From CAYPZU01 sp964415395 (GTDB lineage: Bacteria > Chlamydiota > Chlamydiia > Chlamydiales > SM23-39): 27,327 nucleotides of DNA. Position numbers and translations under genes: made by a program. The notes under the pieces are model-generated. The model ran no database searches. It was not told where the DNA came from and was given only the letters and a program-made list of their open reading frames with translations. The stretch covers positions 1 through 27,327 of the forward strand of contig CAYPZU010000026.1 in NCBI GenBank assembly GCA_964415395.1, written 5' to 3'. Below, one piece after another: positions 10,438 to 20,000 of this stretch. Positions within the stretch are counted from its first letter, which is position 1, and the number at the start of each line of letters is the position of its first letter.

Positions 10438-13400
10438 ATGAGCGCCTCAATTGAAGCCCCGAGCGGGGAAATCTACGCCCAAATCCCCCTCCCTCAAATC
10501 CAGGAGGCCCCATCCCCGGCCGAAGCGAGGGCTGCAGCCTGCTTTGAAAGACAATTCTCAGATGAAGCGGCGGGCAGCTCCCCCTCTTTAGAGGATCTTT
10601 CGGTCGAGCAGCTTTTCCAACGGGTCGATGAGTGCGAGTTGGATTTTTCCGCAGTAGCGGAGGCCGATAGAGCCTTCGGAGAGCTTAGCCGGCGGCCCGT
10701 TTCGCTTGAAATGATTCAACGGGTCGTGGCTCGCAAAGGCAAACCGATCCGCCTCGCCGAGAGGAAGCTCATGACGCGGATCATGCGCGAGCTGCCTGAC
10801 TTGAACCGCGTTTTAGTCTCTTACGAGCTGCTTAAAAGAGAGACCGAGCGGATGGATTTAAACCGCTTCCGCCCCCGGATGATCCGCGCGGAAGGGGGGG
10901 AATTCCAGGCTCATGAGACCGGGGGAGCCGAATTTCGTTTTCTCGTCCACGCAGCAGGTCTAGATGAAGGGACGATTGAAGAGATTCGGCAAAAGAGAAT
11001 CCGGAGCGGGTTTCTCTGCACTTCTCTCATTTGCGACAGCTTCCCCTACTTTTATGAAGCGAGATCCAATTTTGCCATGGTGCTCGCCGCAGATCCCCGA
11101 ACGATCGCCGCAACGACGCGCGAAGACGCCTTTACCCCCTATGCGTCAAGAAGCCCGGGCACAATGCAATTTTACCGGTTCTATCAAAGGCTTCAGCTTC
11201 TTACCTCGTATGTTGACAAGATCTATAGAGAACTCGGCATCGGAGATCATCCCGCTTCCGACTCAATCTCCCGCTTAAACCGGCTCAAATCGCAAGAGGC
11301 CGAAGGAATCTCGTCGCCGGAAATGCAGGCGGAGGCCGGAGCGCTTCAACAGGCCATTCTCGGCAGAGAAGATACTTATCAAAGAGTCCAGGATCATTAT
11401 AAAACGTTTGGTTTAGCCAGACAGAAAATGAAGGAAATCGCGAAGCGTCTCGAGGACGAACCCGCCATCGCTTCCGAAAAGGCAAGAGAAGAGCTTCGGC
11501 TCGCCAAGGAACTGCTCGAAGAGATAGACAAAGATCTATCCATTTTCAATACCCATGTCCATCCGATCCAGGGAGTCGGCGATCTGATCGGGCAAACCCA
11601 GTCCCAACCGATCAATAATTTCAATTATGATGGTTCTAAGCCCTATAACGAAGTCAATCTCGATCTCTCAACCCGTTTCGAGGAAGGATTCGATCCGATC
11701 GCTGTCAAAGCGATCCTGATCGATCAGTTTGCATTCGAGCGCAACCCGGGGAATTTCACAAAAATTCTGGTTGATGCGAAGGCTCATGGAATCCCGATTT
11801 TGATCACGCAGGATCCCCTCCTGTCCCAGGAGGAAATTCGGAGAAGGCTGTTGATCGATGTGGAAAAAGGAATCGAATCCAATGTCAGGAAATGGATTGA
11901 ATCAGGACAGATCGACGGCGAGACCGCGGGCAAGGCGCTTGTTTTGGCTGTCCGTGCGAAGGCTTACTATTCCTGCTGCAGTACTATTTTAACCGTCCAG
12001 GAAATCCCCGAAAGATATTTGAAGGAAGCGTTTTTATTGGCAGTGGAAAGGAAGGACGATCTTACGATTAGCTCACTTAGAAACGCTCCTGAGGAAGCAT
12101 GTAAAAAAATCGTAGCTGAATTTGTAAGCGGCGATCCTGAATGGATTCCTCCCTCGATTGTCCAATTTCTGTTAGACCGCGGCTTCAACGTCTCTCCTAT
12201 GGTTGCTTCCCGCATCCTGCGCCAGCTGATGAAGGAGTACAGACCTGATTCGGTGGGGATCCTCTATTCGCGGTTCAAAGATCGAATCCCGCGGGAGGAA
12301 TTGGATGAAATATTCTCCGGCCCGCAAAGCGACCATTTCGATTTCAGCCTCTCGAATCTCCCTATAGATGAAATAGAAAGATGCCTCCTCAAAGCGATCG
12401 AGCGGAAGAATTTATCTAAAATCGAAAAGTTCTTCCAAATCGCCCGGTTCATCCCCTTCATTTCCCCTTTGCTTGCCGCGGCGGCTTTAGAAGCTGCTAA
12501 GAAGGAAGGAGATCAAGAAACGACTTTGACGATTCTCTCTGTTTACCCTGAATTTGAGGATCGTTGGAGAGGATATTTCGTGGAAGCGGTTCAAAACGGC
12601 GATGGAGCCTGGGCCTATAGGCTATTCTCAAGAAGCCACGGCAGCTTAAACCAGGCCGCGATCGAGCTGATCCCCCGGATGGAGAAGAGTTCCTCCTTCA
12701 ATCAGATCCTGAACGAATTGTTCGTCTATGTCGACGCTATACCGCCCGCTCACGCAGGAAGATTCCTCATAGCGGCGCTGGAAGAGAAGCTCGCGAATAG
12801 AGCGATTGAGATCTACAAGTTCTTTAAAGGGAAAATTCCTGAGAGAGAATTAACGGAAACTTATCCAGCCATCGCACGATCAGGCAGCGTTGAAATGATT
12901 TGCGAGGTGCTCCCCCGAGATCAACTCCGCTCCTGTTTTCTCGAAGCGGTCAGACAAGGGCAATGGATTCGCATGCTCTATTTGGCGCAGGATGAGGTCA
13001 TTAAAAAGGAACTCCTCCCAGAGGACCTCGAATGGGCTGTCTCTTCTGCGGTGAACGGCAATATGTGGTCCCATGATCTTGCCGAGTTCATCAATTCTAT
13101 GCCGACGCTGCGCGATCATTTGAAAAGCCTCGCACTCAAATTAGCGGGCCAGCATCAAACTGATTTCTATTTGAACCAGCTGACAGAAGCGCTTAGCGAC
13201 AGAAGCGAAGAATGGGATCTTCTCCCGCAAGAGAGAGCCGCTTTCCAGAAAGCGGCAATTGCAAGCGATGATGAGGATTTTCATCAATTCTCGGAAGACG
13301 ATTTTGCAGACATTCCAGCCCTGCCCCCCGAAGAGGATATCTCCCAAAAGGCTGCTCTGATCGCCAGCCCATCGATCTCAGTGCAAAAGGCGGCCCTTGC

Positions 13401-13830
13401 CATTCCGAAAATTGCTCCTTTCCTCACCGAGCCGGAGGCTCTTAATATCGCCCAGTTCGCCTACGCAGGGATGCAGTCGGAAGAATTCCACGAGCCCTTG
13501 GCTCAGCGCCTTGCCAGAATCCCCGAACCCCAATTTTCAAAAGCGCAAGCCTATCTGATCAAATACGTCCAGATGCCGGGCAACCGGGAGAAATTCGGAC
13601 GTTTTGGCCAGTTGGATGCGTTGGAAACGGCTCTTAAGAGCACAACCTCTGCCGTCCCTCCTCTGCCTGTCAAAAAAGGCGCGCTCAAAAAGCGGAAAGT
13701 GGCCGCCCAGCACGGGTTTTCGCTCCTTTCTCTGGCTCTCTCAGCGATCAAGGCTCCGTTCCATCTTGCCGGGTGGGCCGCTGCAGGCGCTCTGAAAGCC
13801 TGCCGCCGCCGTCTCCAAACTGCGAGATGA
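10438..13830 (+). CDS. Large multidomain effector-like protein A2, second gene of cassette A
   Basis: 1130 residues, family not recognised. ATG 10438 follows the A1 stop by one base, with AGGA upstream. Residues 1-50 are Ser/Ala/Pro-rich. The conserved N-terminal domain (about 60-430) has FRFLVHAAG (His171), GFLCTS (194-196), TTREDAFTPY (226-235), VHPIQGVGDL (374-383) and YNEVNLDL (Glu405). The order His, then Ser/Thr-Thr-Ser, then Glu resembles ADP-ribosyltransferase folds, but this is only suggestive. Residues 430-940 are repeated helix pairs such as an AA..GN.....LL pattern, like divergent ankyrin repeats. Residues 972-1070 form one unit that occurs twice in B2. The tail (1071-1130) has basic VKKGALKKRKV, an amphipathic stretch and ACRRR. 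An enzymatic head followed by ankyrin-like repeats recalls OspC/CopC-type effectors, though no direct similarity was established. Confidence 0.85.
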   Translation: MSASIEAPSGEIYAQIPLPQIQEAPSPAEARAAACFERQFSDEAAGSSPSLEDLSVEQLFQRVDECELDFSAVAEADRAFGELSRRPVSLEMIQRVVARKGKPIRLAERKLMTRIMRELPDLNRVLVSYELLKRETERMDLNRFRPRMIRAEGGEFQAHETGGAEFRFLVHAAGLDEGTIEEIRQKRIRSGFLCTSLICDSFPYFYEARSNFAMVLAADPRTIAATTREDAFTPYASRSPGTMQFYRFYQRLQLLTSYVDKIYRELGIGDHPASDSISRLNRLKSQEAEGISSPEMQAEAGALQQAILGREDTYQRVQDHYKTFGLARQKMKEIAKRLEDEPAIASEKAREELRLAKELLEEIDKDLSIFNTHVHPIQGVGDLIGQTQSQPINNFNYDGSKPYNEVNLDLSTRFEEGFDPIAVKAILIDQFAFERNPGNFTKILVDAKAHGIPILITQDPLLSQEEIRRRLLIDVEKGIESNVRKWIESGQIDGETAGKALVLAVRAKAYYSCCSTILTVQEIPERYLKEAFLLAVERKDDLTISSLRNAPEEACKKIVAEFVSGDPEWIPPSIVQFLLDRGFNVSPMVASRILRQLMKEYRPDSVGILYSRFKDRIPREELDEIFSGPQSDHFDFSLSNLPIDEIERCLLKAIERKNLSKIEKFFQIARFIPFISPLLAAAALEAAKKEGDQETTLTILSVYPEFEDRWRGYFVEAVQNGDGAWAYRLFSRSHGSLNQAAIELIPRMEKSSSFNQILNELFVYVDAIPPAHAGRFLIAALEEKLANRAIEIYKFFKGKIPERELTETYPAIARSGSVEMICEVLPRDQLRSCFLEAVRQGQWIRMLYLAQDEVIKKELLPEDLEWAVSSAVNGNMWSHDLAEFINSMPTLRDHLKSLALKLAGQHQTDFYLNQLTEALSDRSEEWDLLPQERAAFQKAAIASDDEDFHQFSEDDFADIPALPPEEDISQKAALIASPSISVQKAALAIPKIAPFLTEPEALNIAQFAYAGMQSEEFHEPLAQRLARIPEPQFSKAQAYLIKYVQMPGNREKFGRFGQLDALETALKSTTSAVPPLPVKKGALKKRKVAAQHGFSLLSLALSAIKAPFHLAGWAAAGALKACRRRLQTAR
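13351..13647 (+). repeat. Single copy of the C-terminal repeat module in A2
   Basis: Encodes residues 972-1070, with landmarks YAGMQSEEFHE, IPEPQFS, AYLIKYVQMPGN and KFG. The paralog B2 carries two tandem copies of this module, which accounts for most of the 96-residue length difference between the two proteins. Confidence 0.8.
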
Positions 13831-13957
13831 TGAAACTCCCGGATTGAAGCGGATCGCCGGAGTCATTCGATAGGCATTTTTATTGTTGTGAACGACCCTG
13901 CCCCTCCGCTTAGAAAAAAATTTAGGATTTCTCGCCTAGCTGAAGGCAATCTCTCTA

Positions 13958-13985
13958 TTGACAAATAGAAATTCTCATTTATATT
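13958..13985 (+). promoter_or_regulatory. Promoter of the polyketide synthase gene
   Basis: Perfect -35 TTGACA (13958-13963) and -10 TATATT (13980-13985) separated by 16 bases, matching the sigma-70/sigma-66 consensus. The transcript would start near 13992, about 43 bases before the ATG. The synthase can therefore be transcribed on its own, separately from cassette A. This is the best promoter in the window. Confidence 0.7.
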
Positions 13986-14034
13986 AGGCCATCGCCAAAA
14001 AAATAATCCCTTGTCATTTAGGAGATGCTTAACG

Positions 14035-17000
14035 ATGGATCCCCGTTCAATTTTTGTAGTCGGTCTTTCCTGCCGTTTTCCCGAATCGGATAGCCCTTAC
14101 GAACTCTTCCAGAACCTCCTCAATAAACGCGATATGGTGACTGCCGACGCGAGAAGATGGAAGGCGAGAATCGAAGACACGCCGGAAAGGTTCGGAAAAA
14201 TCAAACAGGATTTGAACCGCTTCGACTACAAATTCTTCACGGTCCACGGGAAGCAGGCTGAAAAAATGGAGCCTCAGCTCAGGCTCCTGCTCGAAGTCTC
14301 GTACGAAGCGTTTGCCGACGCCGGATGGTCGCTGGACGAGGTGAAAGGAACAAGAACTGGCGTCTACATCGGCTCCTGCTCGAGCGACGCTCATAAGGCT
14401 TGGCTGCAGAACAAAGAGACCATCACCGGCTATGAACATACCGGCTGCGTCAACTCGATGCACTCCAACCGCCTCTCGTTTTTCTACGATATCCACGGCC
14501 CGAGCGAGACGATCGACACAGCCTGCTCCTCCTCCTTGGTGGCCTTCCACCGCGCTGTGGCGGACCTCGAAAGCGGCGCCTGCGACCACGCGATCGTCGG
14601 CGGCTCCTCGATCATCCTCTGGAACCACGGCAGCTACGCGTTCCATAAACTCAAAATGCTCTCGCCCGACGGCGCCTGCAAATCGTTCGACAAGTCTGCG
14701 AACGGGTTCGCAAGAGCCGAAGGCGTTGCGGCGCTCATCCTGACCACCCAGAAAAAACAGAAATACAGACCCTACGCAAAAATCCTCGGAACGGGAATGA
14801 ACAACGGGGGCTGGAACCCCATCGGGATCACTTTCCCCAGCGGCGAGAAGCAGAAAATGCTCTACCGGGAAGTGTGCCGCAAAGCGCACCTCGAGCCGAA
14901 AGAGCTCGATTACATCGAAGCCCACGGCACAGGAACCGTCGCAGGAGACGGCGAAGAGCTGGGCGCGATCTTCGAAGTCTATGGAAAAGAGAACCCCAAT
15001 CTGACAATCGGCTCCGTCAAATCGAACATCGGCCATTGCGAAGGGGCCTCCGGCGTCGCCGGCCTCGTTAAGACGCTCCTCTGCTTCGACCAGGAAGTCC
15101 TGGCGCCCAACCTCCACCTGAACGATCCGAATGAAAAACTGAAGTCGATGAGGGTCGCGACCGAATTCGTCCCCTCCTGGAAAGCCGCCCGCGCGGCCGT
15201 CAGCTCCTTTGGATTCGGCGGCACGAATGCGCACGCCATCTTGGAAAAATGCACCGAAACGCCGCTCCAGAATGCGCCTGAAGGGTTCTTCCTGACGCTA
15301 TTGGCCCACCGGACAAAAGAAGGGCTGGCCGAGCTGAAACGATGCGCGCTCCCCGGCCTCGAGATCCCCAACCTTGGCAATAAGCTGAAACTCCCCTACC
15401 GCGACGCGCTCGAACTGCCTGACGATCCAGAAGCGGGGAACGTGGCCGATTCGCAGGATAAAATCTATTTCGCCTGCAGCGGAAACGGAAGCCAGTGGAA
15501 AGGGATGGGGCTTAAACTCATAAGCTCCTTCCCCGCCTTTAAAAAAACGATCGACGCGTGCGGAAAAGCTTTAGGGATCGATCTTTCGGCGCTCCTCCAA
15601 AAGGGCTGCAATGACGCGCTCGAAGCCACCATCGGCCTCGTCGCCATCCAGATCGCTCTCGTCGAACTTCTCAAAACCTTCGGGATCGGAGAGGAGCAAA
15701 TCGGCGGCTTCTTCGGCCATAGCGCAGGAGAAATCGTCTGCTCCTATCTCGACAAAATCACGAGTCTGGAAGAGACAATGCAGATCGCCCACGCCAGGGG
15801 GTCTGTCGCCAACAAAACGGGAGACCTAGGCCAGATGGCTTCCATCGGCCTCTCGAAAGAGAAAATGGAAGCGTTCCTCAAAGAGCACAAATGCGAGGAC
15901 AAAGTTTTCATCGCCTGCGTCAACAGCCCGCGGAACGTCACCCTTTCCGGCTACAAAGAACAGGTTCTTGCCATCGTAGAAAAAGCGGAAGAGAAAGGAA
16001 TTTTCAACCGCGTCCTCGACACCTACGCAAAAGCCTACCACTCCCCTCTTTTTGCCGAACACGAAAACGAACTCGACGCCCAGCTGAAAAAAGCTCTCGG
16101 AGAAAAATCTATCCGCCGCAGCGAAAAATGGACGACGAGCGTTGCCGAATACCAGACCGATCTGTTCGACCACCGCTACCATGTTCATGGCGTGCTCAGG
16201 CCCGTCGATTTCATCAAAGCGGTCAGCCATCTCCCCCAGAATGCGATCGTCCTCGAAATCGGCCCCCATACAGTCCTCAAGACGCTCATCAAAGACAACC
16301 GGCCCGACGTCAAATACGCATCTCTGATGAAGAAAGACGCCGACGAGGTGGAGACCTTGAAAGAGGGTCTCGGGAAACTCTGGAAATTCGGAGCCAGCCT
16401 CCATTTCTCCCGCGAAGAAAAGACAGGGCTGCAAAGACCTTCCCTCGAAGTCCGCTCCCACCTTGTATCCTGGGACCACTCGGAAGAGCTCCCGATCCCG
16501 AAAGAGGAACATTTTTCCGGCGGCGCCTCAAGCGCGTTCAAGACCGTCTACGATCTTTCGCAGGAGAAAGACCGCTATCTCGCCGGCCACGTGATCGACG
16601 GAAAAATCCTCCTTCCCGCCACATCGTATCTCTGCGCCATGTGGGAGGCGTTTCGCAAGAAGCATGACCTCCAGCTCTCCGATCCGGCCGTCTACTGCTT
16701 TGAAGATTTTGAAATCCTCCAGGCGGTCCAGGCTGAGAAAGATTCGAAAATCGAGCTCCTGATCCACAATTTAGACGGAGAGTACCAACTCAAATTCAAA
16801 GGAGAAATCGTCTCAAGGGTCAAAATCCAGCTCCTCCAGAACAAGGTTTGGGAGCCTCTTAACGCACGATTCGGCCAAGAAGATAAAACGATCGACAGGG
16901 ATCATTTCTACCGGATCGTCGGCAAGGCCGGATATGAATACGAAGATCAATTCCGGGTCGTTCAAAAGATCAAATCAGATTTTGCGAATAACCAGAACAT

Positions 17001-20000
17001 CGCCGCTGTCCAATTCAGCCAGTGGATCCCCTTCCTCGACGGACTCCTCCAGACGCAGCTCCTCCCTCCGAAAAAGTTCCTGGACGAGTTGCGCGTCCCT
17101 GTCAAAATCCGCTCCCTCATCATCCAGCCGTCTCTTTTGAAAGAACCGGGAGAAAAGCTCGCCGCCGCCGATTTCGACACAGGCGTCGTCCAGGGCGAAG
17201 GATTTGAGCTTTCCCATATGGAGACAAAAGAACTCTCCAGAAGCTCGAAAGGTTCCGAACGGAAAGTCCACATCAAGCAGGCCAATTCGTTCCTCTTCTA
17301 CGGCTTCAATCCGGCGATGAAAGAGTCGACCGCTGAATACGACCTGTTCCTCGTCAACTACGGAATCAAACTCTGCAGCCAGCTCATCCAGGAGAATGGG
17401 TTAGAGGGCGGGGGGCACTACAGAAAAATCCTCGAAGCGTTTCGGAGATGGGACAAAGCCGCTCCGATCAATGAGAGCGATGCAGGACTCTACCGCCACA
17501 GAAAAGAGTACATCGCCTTGCGGATTCTGGAGGACTGCTACAGGAATAACGCGAAAGATTTCCTTGAAAAGCCTCTGGCCAGCATTACCCAGCACGAGGA
17601 ATATTCGAGGCTCTACTTCGAAGATCCCCTCGGCTCTCTCCAAGACAAAACGTCCCTGCTGAAGCTCCTCTCGATTGTCCGGGACAACGTCGACCGCTTC
17701 GACTTGAACATCCTCGAAATCGGCACGGGAACGGGAGGCCTCACGCGCCTCATCGCCCCCTATATCATCAGGGATCGCTATATTGCGACCGACATCACCG
17801 AAGCTCTCCAGATGGCCCGGGGGAAAGAAACCCAGCATATCGATCTCTCCTACAAGATGTTCAATTTGAACCATTATGAAGAATACACCCTCTTCAAAGA
17901 GCAAAAAGTCGATCTGGTCCTCGCATCGAACTCCCTCCACACAGGGAAAAATATCGAAAAAACCCTCGCATCGATCTATTCCAACCTCCAGGAAGGGGCC
18001 TTCATCCTCTTTTACGAATACCACACTCCCGTTTGCCTGGCTCTCTGGGGGATGGACGAGGGAACATGGGGCTTTGAAGACGAGAGGGAATACGGACTTT
18101 GGATCACGCAGGAATCGTGGCTGAATAAACTGAAAAAAGCCGGTTTCGAAACAATCAGCTACGTCTCCGACGAAAACCAGGTCTCCACGCTTTTCCTGGC
18201 AAGAAAACCCCTTCCCCTCAAGCTCGAAGTCGTCGAAGCGCCTTCGATTGGACATTTCGACACATGGCACAGCCTCATCAAAGACCGAACCCAGCCTACC
18301 CTGCTGGTTTCAGAAGATTTGGAGCATAGCGGGGTTCCCGGCTTTGTCCGGTGCCTCAACCGGGAAGTGGAAGGAAGCAGGTACTATTGCCTTCTCTCAG
18401 ACCAGAAAGCCGACCCGCAGACGATCGCTCAAGTGGAAAAATACGGGCTCAAATTCAACATCCTCCAAAACGGCCGTCTGGGAACCCTCTGCAGCGCCGA
18501 TATTCAATACGATCGGATGGCGGGGCCCGATACAGGCTATTACATCCAGTTTCCTGCCGTCGGAGAATTCGGAAATTACGAATGGATCGCCAACCCTCCC
18601 CACCAGCACATACCGTGCCAGGTGAAGTACTCTTCCTTGAATTTCAAGGATGTCATGCTCGTGAGCGGCAAGGTGAGCAAAGACGCCTTCTCCGGATTCG
18701 CAAGTTTTGGATACATAGGCCTCGAATTCAGCGGATGCGACCCAAAGGGCAATCGGTATATGGGAATCACCGCCAAAGGGATTGCGACGCAGGTAGATAC
18801 GACAACCGATCTGATCATCCCCATCCCCGATCATCTCTCCTATGAAGACGCCGCGACGATCCCGGTCGTCTACGGGACTGCCTATTACGCTCTCTTCGAC
18901 CGAGCAAAAATCGAACCCGGCCAAAGCGTCCTGATCCACGCAGGGACAGGAGGCGTCGGCCAGGCGGCGATCCGGATCTGCTTAAGCCTCGGGTGCAAGA
19001 TTTTCGTCACGTGCCATCAAAGCAAAAAAGGGATCCTGAAATCTCTTTTCCCAGAATTGGAAGACGCTTATATCCTCGATTCGAGAACCTGCGAATTCGA
19101 ACGGCAGGTGATGAAGTTTACAGGCGGAAAAGGCGTTCATATCGTCCTCAACAGCCTGGCGGATGATAAGCTCCAGGCGTCCCTCCGCTGCGTGCGCAGA
19201 GAAGGCCACTTCCTCGAGATCGGCAAATACGATCTCATGAAGCACACCGCGCTCGATATGGGCCTTTTCCTGAAAAACTGCTCCGTCCACGGAGTCGATC
19301 TCGACCAGGTGTTTGTTCAAAAAGAGAAAGTGGGCAGAGTCACCTCGCAGATCGCCGAAGGGCTGCGCAAAGGCGTCGTCAAGCCGCTCCCGAGACATGT
19401 GTTCGACCACACCCAGGTTGAAGAAGCGTTCCGCTTCATGGGGGCGGGCAAGCACATCGGCAAAGTGCTGATCGACATGCAGAATTTCGATCAAACCACA
19501 GCCAAAGGGCGTTTCAGACATCCCTACTATCAAGATGAAAAAGAGGAAGGATTTACCCTGATCACCGGAGGTCTTGGAGGATTTGGTTTGGCCCTCGTCC
19601 AGTGGCTCTTCAAGCGGGGCGTCCGGAAGTTCCTCCTGACGAGCCGGAAAGGAGTCTCTACCGGCGAGCAGGAGCGATTGATTCAAATCCTGCGCGGCCA
19701 GGGAGCCGAAATCATCGTTTCAACCCACGACGTCGCCAAAGAAAAGGAAGCGGAAGAACTGATTGGACTGGCGCGCGGCCGCCTCAAATCGATCTACCAC
19801 CTCGCGATGGTGCTCGAAGACACTCTCTTTACGAATATGACGAAAGAGAAATGGCAGGCGGCAGTCGACGTCAAGGCAAAAGGCGCCCGCAACCTCGACC
19901 GCCTCTCCCGACTTCCTTCGGTCGAGCGGTTCATCGTCTTCTCCTCGATGGTAACCCGCTTCGGCAACGTCGGCCAGAGCAACTACGCTTTCGGCAACGC

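Noticed and set aside
14047..15234. 395-codon minus-strand open frame inside the PKS KS region
   Set aside because: Antisense shadow of the conserved ketosynthase; no independent support.
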